Positions 45,110 through 54,048 of a DNA stretch of 64,000 nt are shown in pieces. The notes under the pieces are model-generated. The model worked only from the letters and a program-made list of their open reading frames with translations. It searched no databases and was not told where the DNA came from. Position 1 is the stretch's first letter. Each line of letters starts with the position of its first letter. Source of the stretch: Brachybacterium saurashtrense (GTDB lineage: Bacteria > Actinomycetota > Actinomycetes > Actinomycetales > Dermabacteraceae); assembly GCF_003355475.1 (NCBI RefSeq), contig NZ_CP031356.1, forward strand, positions 124,001-188,000. The letters are read 5' to 3'. Made by a program: the position numbers and the translations under genes.

Positions 45110-45517
45110 ATGCCCTCCCCACGTCCTCCCTACGAGCAGGTGCGCCGTGAGATCCTCGAGCAGGTGCGCACCGGCGAGCTCGCCCCCGGCGACCGCCTGC
45201 CCGCCATCCGCGCCCACGCCGAGGATCTCGGCCTCGCCGCCGGCACCGTGGCCCGCGCGTACAAGCTGCTGGAGGAGGCGCAGATCATCGTGACCCGGCG
45301 CGGCGCCGGCACCACCATCGCCCCCGGTGCCGCGGCACGCGCCCGGCGCCTCGTCGAGACCGCCCCCGAGGAGGCGGCGAGCCCGGCGGATCCCGGCCTC
45401 GTGGCGCTGTTCGCGGCCCCCGTCGCCACCGCCCGGGCCCGCGGCGCCCGCGACGTGGAGGTGCTCGCCGCCGTGCGCGCCGCGCTCGGCGGACCGGGCG
45501 AGGGCGGCGGCTCGTGA
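45110..45517 (+). CDS. GntR-family regulator, YtrA subfamily
   Basis: The 135-residue protein has the GntR winged helix (PPYEQVRREILEQVRTGELA, then AAGTVARAYKLLEEAQIIVT) and a short C-terminal region, as in the YtrA subfamily. I choose ATG 45110 over ATG 45098 because TATGGT at 45097-45102 forms a -10 seven bases ahead, and the 45098 start would lie inside it. The neighbour downstream is an acetyltransferase, not an ABC transporter, so its target is unclear. Confidence 0.86.
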   Translation: MPSPRPPYEQVRREILEQVRTGELAPGDRLPAIRAHAEDLGLAAGTVARAYKLLEEAQIIVTRRGAGTTIAPGAAARARRLVETAPEEAASPADPGLVALFAAPVATARARGARDVEVLAAVRAALGGPGEGGGS

Positions 45518-45584
45518 ACGGCCCGCTCCCGGCCTGCGAGGCCGCCGAGGGCACGCCCGCCGTGGACGGGACGCACCTGCGGCC

Positions 45585-46103
45585 GTGATCCACCTGGAGA
45601 GGCTCGGCCCCGCGCACGGCCCGCAGCTGCTCGCCGGGCAGGATCACGCGCTCGCGGCGGAGATCGTGGGGCGGCGCTGGACGCCCGAGCTGCTGGACGC
45701 CTTCCTGGAACGGGCCGCGCGCTGGCGGGCGGACGGTCCGTGCCGGGAGTACGCGGCCGTGAGCACCGACGCCGCGGCGGCGCCCGTGCTGCGGGGCGGG
45801 GGCGGGATCACGCTGCTCGGTCCCGGCCTGGCCCGCGGCGAGGCGGCCCTGACCTACTGGGTGCTGCGCGCCCACCGTCGCCGCGGCACGGGCGGGCAGA
45901 TCGCCGCGGCGCTCGTGGAGCGAGCCCGGGCGGAGCCCCGGATCGACCGCCTGGTGCTGCGGATCGCGCCGGGGAACACCGCCTCCTGGGCCGTGGCCCG
46001 GTCCCTGGGCGCCCGCGAGACCGCGCACCGGGAGCGCCACCCCGCCGACGCCTCCCGGCAGGTGACGCGGTGGGTGCTCGACCTGCGCCCGGCCGGACGC
46101 TGA
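45585..46103 (+). CDS. GNAT-family N-acetyltransferase
   Basis: The 172-residue protein shows GNAT motifs: EAALTYWVLRAHRRRGTGGQ (acetyl-CoA-binding Arg/Gln-x-x-Gly-x-Gly segment), then LVLRIAPGNTASWAVARSLG with the Asn-x-x-Ser motif. RimJ/RimL-type substrate choice (alanine N-terminus or small molecule) is possible but unresolved. The start is GTG 45585, with no upstream ribosome site and a weak N-terminus; earlier frame overlap with the GntR gene cannot be excluded. It lies 67 bases after the GntR stop and just ahead of pheA. Confidence 0.82.
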   Translation: MIHLERLGPAHGPQLLAGQDHALAAEIVGRRWTPELLDAFLERAARWRADGPCREYAAVSTDAAAAPVLRGGGGITLLGPGLARGEAALTYWVLRAHRRRGTGGQIAAALVERARAEPRIDRLVLRIAPGNTASWAVARSLGARETAHRERHPADASRQVTRWVLDLRPAGR

Positions 46104-46140
46104 CGCCGCCGGGGCCCCGCCCCCGAGTACCCTGACGCCC

Positions 46141-47154
46141 ATGCGGTACGGATTCCTCGGCCCCGAGACGACCTTCACCCACCAGGCTCTCCTGCAGGCC
46201 CTCGCGGAGACCCCGGAGGAGTTCGCCGCCCCCGAGCCCGAGCTGGTGCCCTTCTCCTCCGTGGCCACCGCCGCCGCGGATCTCATCGCCGGGGACATCG
46301 ACGCCCTGATGGCGCCGATCGAGAACTCCGTGGAGGGCGGGGTCTCCGGCACGCTCGACGTGCTCGCCGCGACCGACTCGATCACCATCGTGGCCGAGCA
46401 GACGGTGCAGATCAGCTTCGTGCTCGCCGCCCGCGAGCGCCTCGCGCTCGAGGAGCTCACCACCGTCTCCTCCCACCCGCACGCCCAGGCGCAGGTGCAG
46501 GGCTGGCTGCGGGCGCACGTGCCCGGCGCGCACGTCGCCGCGGCCTCTTCCACGGCCGCCGCGGCACGGGACCTCGCCGCGGCGAGCCCGGAGGAGGCGC
46601 GCGGCCGCGCCGCCGTGTGCTCGCCGCTGGCCGCGCGGCACTTCGGCCTCGAGATCCTCGCCGAGGGCATCGAGGACTTCGACGGCGCGATCACCCGCTT
46701 CGTGCTCGTGACCCGGGAGGGCCGGATCCCCGCCCGCACGGGGGCGGACAAGACCACGATCGCGATCCAGCTGCCGCACAACCGCTCCGGCGCCCTGCTC
46801 GAGGCGCTCGAGATCCTGGGCTCCAACGGGGTGAACATGTCCCGCATCGAGTCCCGCCCCATCGGCGACTTCCTGGGCCGGTACTCCTTCTCCCTCGACC
46901 TCGAGGGCCACCTCGAGGACCGGCGGGTCGCCGCCGCGCTGCGCTCCCTGCACCGGCTGTGCCCGGTGGTGCAGTACCTGGGCTCCTACCCGCGTGCGGA
47001 CGGGCAGCGCCCCGAGGTGCGCGAGGACTTCGCCGACCACGCCTACGACGACGCCCGGGAGTGGCTGGAGCACCTGGGCACCATGATCACCCCGACGGTC
47101 CACGCCCCCACCCCGGCGACTGCCGCCCCGACCGCCCCGAGCACGGAGAGCTGA
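46141..47154 (+). CDS. pheA: Prephenate dehydratase
   Basis: The 337-residue enzyme converts prephenate to phenylpyruvate in phenylalanine synthesis. The catalytic domain includes YGFLGPETTFTHQALL, DALMAPIENSVEGGV and AITRFVLVTR with the key Thr-Arg-Phe. The regulatory ACT domain follows (KTTIAIQLPHNRSGALLEAL, then MSRIESRPIGDFLGRYSF) with the ESRP Phe-binding motif, so feedback inhibition by phenylalanine is expected. A Pro/Ala/Thr tail of about 20 residues ends the chain. TACCCT (46128-46133) is seven bases before the ATG, a leaderless pattern. The next gene starts one base after the stop. Confidence 0.97.
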   Translation: MRYGFLGPETTFTHQALLQALAETPEEFAAPEPELVPFSSVATAAADLIAGDIDALMAPIENSVEGGVSGTLDVLAATDSITIVAEQTVQISFVLAARERLALEELTTVSSHPHAQAQVQGWLRAHVPGAHVAAASSTAAAARDLAAASPEEARGRAAVCSPLAARHFGLEILAEGIEDFDGAITRFVLVTREGRIPARTGADKTTIAIQLPHNRSGALLEALEILGSNGVNMSRIESRPIGDFLGRYSFSLDLEGHLEDRRVAAALRSLHRLCPVVQYLGSYPRADGQRPEVREDFADHAYDDAREWLEHLGTMITPTVHAPTPATAAPTAPSTES

Positions 47155-47155
47155 G

Positions 47156-47695
47156 ATGAGCCCGACGACGAGCGCCACGATCACCGGCCGCGCCGCGGTG
47201 CGCGCGATCGACGAGCGGCTGCTGGTGCCGCTGCCGGAGGAGGCCAGCGCCCAGCTGCCCTCCCGGGGACAGGTCGCGGCGCAGGCCGTCCTGAACGGTC
47301 ACGAGCTGCGCACCGTCATCGAGCCCGACGGCCGCAAGGGGCACTGGCTGCGCATCGACGACGCGCTGCAGCAGGCCCTCGATCTCCAGGAGGGCAGCGC
47401 CGTGGAGTTCGCCCTCACCCCCACGAAGGCCTGGCCGGAGCCGGAGATCCCCGCCGACCTCGGCGCCGCGCTCGCCGAGGCCGACGACCTCGACGAGACC
47501 TGGGCGTCGATCACGCCGATGGCTCGCTGGGAGTGGGTGCGCTGGGTGGGCGCCACCCGCAGCGAGACCACCCGCGCCCGCCGCGTGGAGGTCTCGATCG
47601 ACAAACTCCGCCACGGCTCGCGCCGCCCCTGCTGCTTCGACCTCTCCTCCTGCACCGATCCGGAGCTGGCGCGCAGCGGCAAGCTGCGGGAGTGA
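47156..47695 (+). CDS. DUF1905/OmdA (YdeI-like) family protein
   Basis: The 179-residue protein has a DUF1905 domain (residues about 5-95: ERLLVPLPEEASAQLP, then GHELRTVIEPDGRKGHWLRI) and a C-terminal OmdA/YdeI segment (WASITPMARWEWVRWVGATR, then SETTRARRVEV). Related proteins have been linked to bacteriocin protection or antimicrobial peptide resistance in enterobacteria; no evidence for that role exists here. ATG 47156 sits one base after the pheA stop, so it is translated with pheA. It converges with the next gene after 12 bases. Confidence 0.87.
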   Translation: MSPTTSATITGRAAVRAIDERLLVPLPEEASAQLPSRGQVAAQAVLNGHELRTVIEPDGRKGHWLRIDDALQQALDLQEGSAVEFALTPTKAWPEPEIPADLGAALAEADDLDETWASITPMARWEWVRWVGATRSETTRARRVEVSIDKLRHGSRRPCCFDLSSCTDPELARSGKLRE

Positions 47696-47707
47696 GGGCA
47701 GCGGCGG

Positions 47708-48454
47708 TCAGGCCGTCGGCTCCTCGAGCACCTCGCCCACGTCGTACCGGAGCCACACGCTGTCGTCCTCGAGCACGTCCACGCTCCTCAGCGAGAAGGC
47801 CACGGGGGCCGGCGGCGCGAACCTCTCGTTCGCCTCGAACAGCGAGTAGGTGTGGTTCTCCGCGTCCGCGGTGGGCATGAGCACCAGACTGATCTCGTCG
47901 CACAGGCCCGCGCGGAGCATCGACCAGTTCACGGTCCCGCCGCCGCCGAGGATCAGCTCGTCCACGCCGAAGATCTCGCCGATCTTCCGCACCGCCTCGT
48001 CCATGTCCAGCTCGTCGTCCCCGGCCAGCAGGTAGGAGACGCCGGTGGCGCGCAGGTGCGCCTTCAGGGCATCGCTCGCCGACCTCGGCAGCAGCTCCAC
48101 GATGTGGGCGGTGACGTCGAAGTACTCGAAGGAGCTGCGGTCCCAGGCCAGCCGTGCCGAGCCGTCGACCGCGAAGTAGAACATCTCCGCCTCGGGCTCG
48201 GCGAGGTGGTCACCCGGAGGGACCGGTGCGGAGGGGCGGGGGAGCTCCACGTCCCGCCTGCCGCCCATGATCGCGTCGCTGGTGCCGCTGCCCGAGAGCC
48301 AGCCGCGATGACCGGTGAAGGCGCGCTCCTTCCCCAGGAACAGGTCGAAGTACAGCTTCTGGGAGCGCATCCCCACCGCGGTGGGGTTCGCGATCCCGTC
48401 GATCTTCCCGTTGAGCAGGGTGTGCATGTGGCAGATGATGCGAGGTCGGGTCAT
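47708..48454 (-). CDS. Dihydrofolate reductase-family protein (RibD C-terminal-like)
   Basis: The 248-residue protein starts RPRIICHMHTLLNGKIDG, the N-terminal strand and loop of RibD-C/dihydrofolate reductase-like proteins, and has the NADPH-loop GVDELILGGGGTVNWSML near the C-terminus. It most resembles the uncharacterised branch used as NADPH-dependent reductases; a role in riboflavin synthesis is not supported, as no rib genes are nearby. TACGGT lies seven bases before the ATG with no ribosome site, so it is leaderless. It is divergent from the universal stress protein gene. Confidence 0.88.
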   Translation of the reverse strand: MTRPRIICHMHTLLNGKIDGIANPTAVGMRSQKLYFDLFLGKERAFTGHRGWLSGSGTSDAIMGGRRDVELPRPSAPVPPGDHLAEPEAEMFYFAVDGSARLAWDRSSFEYFDVTAHIVELLPRSASDALKAHLRATGVSYLLAGDDELDMDEAVRKIGEIFGVDELILGGGGTVNWSMLRAGLCDEISLVLMPTADAENHTYSLFEANERFAPPAPVAFSLRSVDVLEDDSVWLRYDVGEVLEEPTA

Positions 48455-48626
48455 GGCCGGCACCGTAGGCGCGACCTGCGCGCCGAGGGAGTCCCTGGCA
48501 GGGCACCCCGGCCCTTTGGTCCCTGGGGTCGGGGCGCTGGGCGGCGTAGTCTCGAGGGTGACGAGGACGCACTGCACCGCGGGGCGGCGCCCTCGGCACC
48601 GACGGCAGCCCCGCACAGGAGGAGCC

Positions 48627-49571
48627 ATGACCACCCAGGCACACACCGCACAGCGGGAGCTCGGCGTCGTCGCCGGCTTCGACGGATCGCCGCACTCCGA
48701 GGGCGCGCTGCGGCGCGCCGCCGAGATCGCCGCCCGTCGGGACCTGCCCCTGACCGTCGTCACCGCCTACCGGGCACGCACCCAGTTCTACGCCACCTAC
48801 GCCGCGCTGCCGGCGGAGCCGGAGGCGGAGGTGAAGCGGCGCCAGGCCGAGGAGCTGGTGCACAGCGCCTCCACCCTGCTGGACGAGCTGCCCCACGGGC
48901 CGGGCACGCTCACCGTCGTCGAGGGCGACTCCGTGGGAGCGCTCGCGGAGATGTCCCGCCGGGCCGAGCTGATGGTGCTCGGCTCCCGGGGCGTCGGTGG
49001 CTTCCTGGGCCGGATCATCGGCTCGGTGGCCGACGCCCTGCCCGCCCACGCGCACTGCCCCACCCTGGTGGTGCCCAGCCGGGAGGTCCCGGCCGACGGG
49101 CCGGTGGTGGTGGGCACGGACTTCTCGCCCACGGGCCGGCGCGCGGTGGAGATCGCCGCGCAGGAGGCCGTGGAGCGCGGCGTCCCCCTGAAGATCGTGG
49201 TGGCGCTTCCCCGCCCGGACAGCGGGGAGTACTGGTACCCGACGCTCTCCGAGGGCGCGGCCGAGCTGATCCGGCTGCGGCGCGGCGAGCTGGAGCAGGA
49301 GCTCGACGAGAAGCTGGTCGCCCTGCGCGAGAGCGTCCCCGGCCTCGAGGTCACCGGCGAGGTGACCGTGGGCGTCCCGGCGCTGGTGCTCAAGCAGGCC
49401 GCACGGGATGCGCAGCTCACCGTGGTGGGCTCCCGAGGCCGCGGCGCGGTGGCCAGCGCCCTGCTCGGCTCGGTCTCCCGCGCGGTGCTGCACGGCGCCG
49501 ACGGGCCGGTGCTGGTGGTTCCGGCCGAGGAGGCCGAGGACACCGGAGAGGAGCAGGCGGGCGAGGCCTGA
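48627..49571 (+). CDS. Universal stress protein, tandem UspA domains
   Basis: The 314-residue protein contains two Usp domains. Both keep the ATP-binding signature G-x2-G-x9-G-(S/T): GSRGVGGFLGRIIGS in the first (about residue 120) and GSRGRGAVASALLGS in the second. N-terminal strands begin GVVAGFDGSPHS and PVVVGTDFSPTG with the nucleotide-contacting Asp. Such tandem proteins are common in actinobacteria and help cells survive starvation or oxygen stress. AGGAGG at 48617-48622 is a proper ribosome site, unlike many neighbours. It converges with the lipid kinase gene. Confidence 0.94.
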   Translation: MTTQAHTAQRELGVVAGFDGSPHSEGALRRAAEIAARRDLPLTVVTAYRARTQFYATYAALPAEPEAEVKRRQAEELVHSASTLLDELPHGPGTLTVVEGDSVGALAEMSRRAELMVLGSRGVGGFLGRIIGSVADALPAHAHCPTLVVPSREVPADGPVVVGTDFSPTGRRAVEIAAQEAVERGVPLKIVVALPRPDSGEYWYPTLSEGAAELIRLRRGELEQELDEKLVALRESVPGLEVTGEVTVGVPALVLKQAARDAQLTVVGSRGRGAVASALLGSVSRAVLHGADGPVLVVPAEEAEDTGEEQAGEA

Positions 49572-49588
49572 CCGGCGGGCCCTCCGGC

Positions 49589-50797
49589 TCAGCGCGTCCC
49601 GGCGCGCGTGCCGGAGGGCACTCTCAGGCGCAGCACGCCGGGATCCACGGTGGCCACGAGATGGGTGGCCTCGACGTCGGTGTCGCCGTCGAGCTGCACC
49701 GGCTGCGGCTTCGTGGTCGTCACCCGGATCCCGGTGGTGAGGTAGCGCTCCATGGTGGAGAGCTTCGCGCCGATCCGGGGCCGCAGGCGCGGATTCACCA
49801 CCTGCGCCGCAACCTGGCTGAACCCGGCCGCGCCGCGCCACCCGGCCACCACCACCTCGAGCTGGCCGTTGTCGATCGTGGCATCCGGCATCAGCACCAG
49901 GCCGCCGGGCAGGCGGCCCACGTTGCCCAGCAGCACGGTGCGGGCCTTGAGCGCGTACCGGCTCTCGTCCGGCAGCTGCACCACCACGTCCACCGAACGG
50001 CCCAGCACGGTGCGGATCCCGCCGAACACGTACGCGATCCAGCCGATGCGCTTCTTCATCCGCGGGTCGGTGTAGCCGATCATCTCCGCGTCGGCGCCGA
50101 ACCCGGCGATCACCAGGAAGATCTGTCGCTCCGCGGCGCGGACGGCCCGCACCGAGTCGCCCACCCGCAGCCAGCCCACGTCCACCCACCGGTCCTCGCC
50201 GGTCAGCGCCGCGACCACCGCGGCCGACGGGTCCTCCAGCGGCACGTCCACGTTGCGGGCCAGCAGGTTCCCGGTGCCGGCGGGGATGATGCCCATCCGG
50301 GTGTCGGTGCCGGCGAGCACCGAGGCGACCATGCGCACCGTCCCGTCGCCGCCCGCGGCGAGCACCAGATCCGCGCCCTCGGCCACCGCCTGCTCCGTCT
50401 GCCCCCGGCCCGGATCGTCGATCGAGGTCTCGTAGAACACCGTCTCGGCGTCCTCGAGACGCTCCACCGCCTCGGTGACGGTGCGGCGGAACGCGTCGGT
50501 GCGGGCGAACTTCGAGGGGTTCAGCACCACCGCGACCCGGCCGATGGCGTCCGAGGTGCCGGCCTCCGCGACGTCCCCGTCGGGCCCGGCGGCGTCGGCC
50601 GTGGACGCGCCGCCGCCCGCGGCGTCGCCCGAGGCGGCGGGACCCGGGCGGCCGTCGAGCCGCTCGGTGGTGGCCTTCAGGGCGGCGAGCTCGCGGCGGT
50701 GGCGGCCCAGGTGCCGCAGCACCACCACCAGCAGTGCGGCGGTGACCGCGGCGATGACCACCGAGGCGATGCTCAGCAGCAGCAGGGTGAGGTCCAT
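49589..50797 (-). CDS. Diacylglycerol/lipid kinase-family protein, membrane-anchored
   Basis: The 402-residue protein has one N-terminal membrane helix ([20 protein letters not shown]), a linker rich in Ala/Gly/Asp, and a DAGK catalytic domain: [15 protein letters not shown], then [16 protein letters not shown] with the GGDGT nucleotide motif and [14 protein letters not shown]. It resembles the DgkB/YegS-type lipid kinases that phosphorylate diacylglycerol or related lipids at the membrane. ATG 50797 follows TACCCT by six bases on the coding strand and is chosen over a frame-open region upstream. It is divergent from serS, with 83 bases between the two starts. Confidence 0.92.
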   Translation of the reverse strand: MDLTLLLLSIASVVIAAVTAALLVVVLRHLGRHRRELAALKATTERLDGRPGPAASGDAAGGGASTADAAGPDGDVAEAGTSDAIGRVAVVLNPSKFARTDAFRRTVTEAVERLEDAETVFYETSIDDPGRGQTEQAVAEGADLVLAAGGDGTVRMVASVLAGTDTRMGIIPAGTGNLLARNVDVPLEDPSAAVVAALTGEDRWVDVGWLRVGDSVRAVRAAERQIFLVIAGFGADAEMIGYTDPRMKKRIGWIAYVFGGIRTVLGRSVDVVVQLPDESRYALKARTVLLGNVGRLPGGLVLMPDATIDNGQLEVVVAGWRGAAGFSQVAAQVVNPRLRPRIGAKLSTMERYLTTGIRVTTTKPQPVQLDGDTDVEATHLVATVDPGVLRLRVPSGTRAGTR

Positions 50798-50880
50798 GGC
50801 GAAAGGGTACTGGCACCTCGCGGTCGGGCCGTGGGGGTGCGGGTGCGGCCCGGCCGCGGGGGCGCGGGTACCCTGGGGCA
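50798..50880. promoter_or_regulatory. Back-to-back leaderless promoters of the lipid kinase and serS
   Basis: Two TACCCT hexamers face outward: one on the minus strand at 50804-50809, six bases before the kinase ATG, and one on the plus strand at 50869-50874, six bases before the serS ATG. The 83-base divergent region has no Shine-Dalgarno for either gene. No clear -35 is visible on either side. Confidence 0.6.
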
Positions 50881-52143
50881 ATGATCGATCTGCGGCACCT
50901 GCGCGAGAACCCCGAAGCCGTCCGCGACGCCCAGCGGGCGCGTCGCCGAGACCCCGCCACCGTCGACGCCGTGCTCAGCGCGGACGTGCGCTGGCGGGAG
51001 ACCACCGCGGCCTTCGAGTCCGCGCGCGCGGAGCAGAAGTCCTTCGGCAAGAAGGTGGCGCAGGCCGCGGGGGAGGAGAAGCAGGCGCTGCTGGCCGAGG
51101 TCAAGCAGCTCGCCGCGGACGTGAAGCGGCTCGAGGCCGAGGCCGGCGAGGCGCTCACCGCGCGCGACGCCGCGCTGCGGGAGATCCCGAACCTCGCCGA
51201 GGGCGCCCCCGAGGGCCTTGAGGAGGACTTCGTCGTCCGCGAGACGATCGGGGAGATCCCCTCCTTCGACCACCAGGTCAAGGACCATCTCGAGATCGCC
51301 GAGGGCTTGAAGGCGATCGACATGGCCCGCGGTGCGAAGGTCTCCGGCGCCCGCTTCTACTTCCTGCGCGGCATCGGCGCGCAGCTGGAGCTCGCGATCC
51401 TGAACTCCGCGATCGACCAGGCCACGCGGGCCGGGTTCACCCCGATGATCACCCCCACCCTGGTGCTGCCCGAGTCGATGGAGGGCACCGGCTTCCTCGG
51501 CGAGCACGCCGACGAGGTGTACCACCTGGACAAGGGGGACGATCTCTACCTGGTGGGCACCAGCGAGGTGGCGCTGGCCGGGTACCACAAGGACGAGGTC
51601 ATCGACCTCTCGGACGGTCCGCTGCGCTACGCGGGATGGAGCGCCTGCTACCGCCGCGAGGCCGGCAGCTACGGCAAGGACACCCGCGGCATCATCCGCG
51701 TGCACCAGTTCCACAAGGTCGAGATGTTCTCCTACTGCCGGATCGAGGACTCCTACGAGGAGCACGAGCGGCTGCTGGACTGGGAGCGGCAGATGATGGC
51801 CCGGATCGACGTGCCCTACCGCATCATCGACACCGCGGCCGGGGACCTGGGAACCTCCGCCGCCCGCAAGTTCGACTGCGAGGCCTGGATGCCCAGCCAG
51901 AACACCTACCGCGAGCTCACCTCCACCTCGAACACCACCCAGTTCCAGGCGCGCCGGCTCAACATCCGCGAGCGCACGGAGGACGGCCTCCGCCCCGTCG
52001 CCACGCTGAACGGCACCCTGGGCACCACCCGCTTCCTCGCCGCGATCCTCGAGAACCACCAGCTCCCCGACGGCTCGGTGGTGGTGCCCGAGGGGTTGCG
52101 CCCGTACCTGGGCGGGCGCGAGGTCTTCGAGCCCGTGGCCTGA
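50881..52143 (+). CDS. serS: Seryl-tRNA synthetase
   Basis: The 420-residue class II enzyme has the N-terminal coiled-coil arm (residues about 30-105, [20 protein letters not shown]) that binds tRNA-Ser. The core carries motif 2 ([20 protein letters not shown]) and motif 3 ([19 protein letters not shown]). Length is normal. It charges tRNA-Ser such as the TGA-anticodon gene at 57199. It appears leaderless: TACCCT is six bases before the ATG. A HAD phosphatase gene follows. Confidence 0.98.
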   Translation: MIDLRHLRENPEAVRDAQRARRRDPATVDAVLSADVRWRETTAAFESARAEQKSFGKKVAQAAGEEKQALLAEVKQLAADVKRLEAEAGEALTARDAALREIPNLAEGAPEGLEEDFVVRETIGEIPSFDHQVKDHLEIAEGLKAIDMARGAKVSGARFYFLRGIGAQLELAILNSAIDQATRAGFTPMITPTLVLPESMEGTGFLGEHADEVYHLDKGDDLYLVGTSEVALAGYHKDEVIDLSDGPLRYAGWSACYRREAGSYGKDTRGIIRVHQFHKVEMFSYCRIEDSYEEHERLLDWERQMMARIDVPYRIIDTAAGDLGTSAARKFDCEAWMPSQNTYRELTSTSNTTQFQARRLNIRERTEDGLRPVATLNGTLGTTRFLAAILENHQLPDGSVVVPEGLRPYLGGREVFEPVA

Positions 52144-52237
52144 GATGCCGCTGCCCCGCCCCCTGCGCCGCCTGCGCGAGCGCCGTCGTCACCGCCGGTT
52201 CACCCGTTCGTCGGGTGGCGATGCCACACTGCCCGGC

Positions 52238-53092
52238 ATGACCGCCGCCGCCACCGCCACCACCCGCGAGCGCCTCGAGGCGCACCTCTCCGCGCTCTCC
52301 GGCACCCCGCTGCTGATCGGCCTCGACGTGGACGGCACGCTCGTCGACCACGACGGCGTGATGTCCCCGCCCATGCATCGGGCGCTGCAGCGCGCCGCGG
52401 AGGAGCACACGGTGGTGATCGCCACCGGTCGCTCCCTCGGCGCGACCCTGCCGATCGTCGCCGCCGCCGGCATCACCCGCGGCTACGCGGTGTGCTCCAA
52501 CGGTGCGGTCACCATCGAGATGGACCCGGAGGCCGAGGGCGGGCACCGCCTCGTCGACACCCGCGCCTTCCAGCCGGGCCGCGCCCTGCGCAGCCTGCGC
52601 GAGGTGGCCCCCGACGCGCACTACGCGGTGGAGATGTCCGACGGGACGTTCCGCTCCACCGCCGGCTTCCAGGACGCCAGCTTCGGGGTGGAGGCGATCG
52701 AGAGCGATCTGGACGAGCTCATGGATCTCGAGGCCGTGCGCGTGGTGGTGCACGTCCCGGACCTCTCCCCGCAGGAGTTCTCCCGCGTGGTCGCCGAGTC
52801 CGGGGTGCACGGGGTGGAGTACTCGATCGGGTGGACGGCGTGGCTGGACATGGCCGCGCCCGGCATCTCCAAGGCCAGCGCCCTGGAGACGCTGCGCGAG
52901 CAGCTCGGGATCGATCCCGCGCACACGGTCGCCGTGGGCGACGGCTTCAACGACCTGGAGATGCTCACCTGGGCCGGGGTGGGCGTGGCGATGGGGCAGG
53001 CCCCGCAGGGGGTCAAGGACGTCGCCGACGTGGTCACCGACACGATCTACGAGGACGGGACCGTGCTGGTGCTGGAGCGCATTCAGCGCTGA
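52238..53092 (+). CDS. Cof-type HAD phosphatase
   Basis: The 284-residue product has the HAD IIB motifs: LIGLDVDGTLVDHDG with the nucleophile Asp, VIATGRSL (motif II Thr), Lys in GISKASALE, and VAVGDGFNDLEML with the metal-binding Asp pair. Cof-type enzymes dephosphorylate sugar phosphates or cofactors. I place the start at ATG 52238, seven bases after a CACACT box. An in-frame ATG at 52145, one base after the serS stop, would add an Arg-rich 31-residue leader and translational coupling; it cannot be ruled out. The stop abuts the next gene's stop: the genes converge with no bases between them. Confidence 0.88.
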   Translation: MTAAATATTRERLEAHLSALSGTPLLIGLDVDGTLVDHDGVMSPPMHRALQRAAEEHTVVIATGRSLGATLPIVAAAGITRGYAVCSNGAVTIEMDPEAEGGHRLVDTRAFQPGRALRSLREVAPDAHYAVEMSDGTFRSTAGFQDASFGVEAIESDLDELMDLEAVRVVVHVPDLSPQEFSRVVAESGVHGVEYSIGWTAWLDMAAPGISKASALETLREQLGIDPAHTVAVGDGFNDLEMLTWAGVGVAMGQAPQGVKDVADVVTDTIYEDGTVLVLERIQR

Positions 53093-54046
53093 TCAGCCCG
53101 CGTGCTCCGGGGCCGCGACCTCCAGGATCACCTTGCCCAGGTGGCCGCCGGTGCGCAGGATCTCGTGCGCGCGGGCGGCCTCCGCGAGCGGGAGGCGGTC
53201 GTGGATCGGGACCCGCAGCTCCCCGGAGGCCAGCAGCGGCCAGGCCAGCTCCCGGGCGGCCGCGAGGATCTCCCGCTTGCCCTCGGCGGGCCGTGAGCGC
53301 AGCGTCGTGCCGATCACCCGGGCCCGCTTGCCCATCAGCATCCCGATCGGCAGCTCGCCGCTCGCCCCGCCGAGGGTCCCGATGATCACCAGTCGCCCGT
53401 GCTCGCGCAGCATCCGCACGTGATCCCCGAGGGCGGAGCCGCCCACCACGTCGAGGATCACGTCCGCCCCGCCGGCCTCGCGCACCGCGGCGAGCAGATC
53501 GGTGGTGTGCCGGTTCCAGGCGTCGTCGGCGCCCAGCGCACGCGCCGTCTCGCAGGCGCCGTCGGAGCCGACGGTGGTGAGCACCCGGGCGCCCAGGTGC
53601 CTCGCGAGCTGGAGCGCGACGGTGCCGATCCCGCCGGTGCCGCCCTCGATGAGCACCGTCTCGGCCTCCGCCAGGCGCGCCTCGAGCACCAGGTTGGAGA
53701 CCACGGTGGCGACCACCTCGACCACCCCGGCCGCGTCGACCAGGTCGAGACCGGCGGGGACGGGCAGCAGCTGGCCCTCGGGGACGGCGACCACCTCGGC
53801 GTAGCCGCCGCCCGCGAGCAGGGCCACCACCTCCTCGCCGGTGTCGCGCCGACGCCCGGAGACCTCCAGCCCCGGGAGCGCGGAGGCGCCGGGCGGCGGC
53901 GGGTATCGGCCTGCGGCCTGGGCGAGATCGGCGCGGTTCACGCCCGCGGCGACCACGTCGACCAGCACCTCGCCCGGGGCGGGCACGGGCTCGGGCACCT
54001 CGGCGAGCTCGAGCCGGTGCTCCTCGGTGATCGTGATCGCGCGCAT
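53093..54046 (-). CDS. NADPH:quinone oxidoreductase-like MDR protein
   Basis: The 317-residue protein is of the zinc-independent MDR family: APGEVLVDVVAAGVNRADLA at the substrate side, then VLIEGGTGGIGTVALQLARH with the NADPH-binding Gly-rich loop. It resembles PIG3/QOR quinone oxidoreductases, including the typical NRADLAQAAGRYPPP. It would reduce quinones or other electrophiles. It is the second gene after the acuI-like gene on the same strand (two bases apart), so both are one operon. It converges with the HAD gene with no intervening bases. Confidence 0.9.
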   Translation of the reverse strand: MRAITITEEHRLELAEVPEPVPAPGEVLVDVVAAGVNRADLAQAAGRYPPPPGASALPGLEVSGRRRDTGEEVVALLAGGGYAEVVAVPEGQLLPVPAGLDLVDAAGVVEVVATVVSNLVLEARLAEAETVLIEGGTGGIGTVALQLARHLGARVLTTVGSDGACETARALGADDAWNRHTTDLLAAVREAGGADVILDVVGGSALGDHVRMLREHGRLVIIGTLGGASGELPIGMLMGKRARVIGTTLRSRPAEGKREILAAARELAWPLLASGELRVPIHDRLPLAEAARAHEILRTGGHLGKVILEVAAPEHAG

Positions 54047-54048
54047 GG

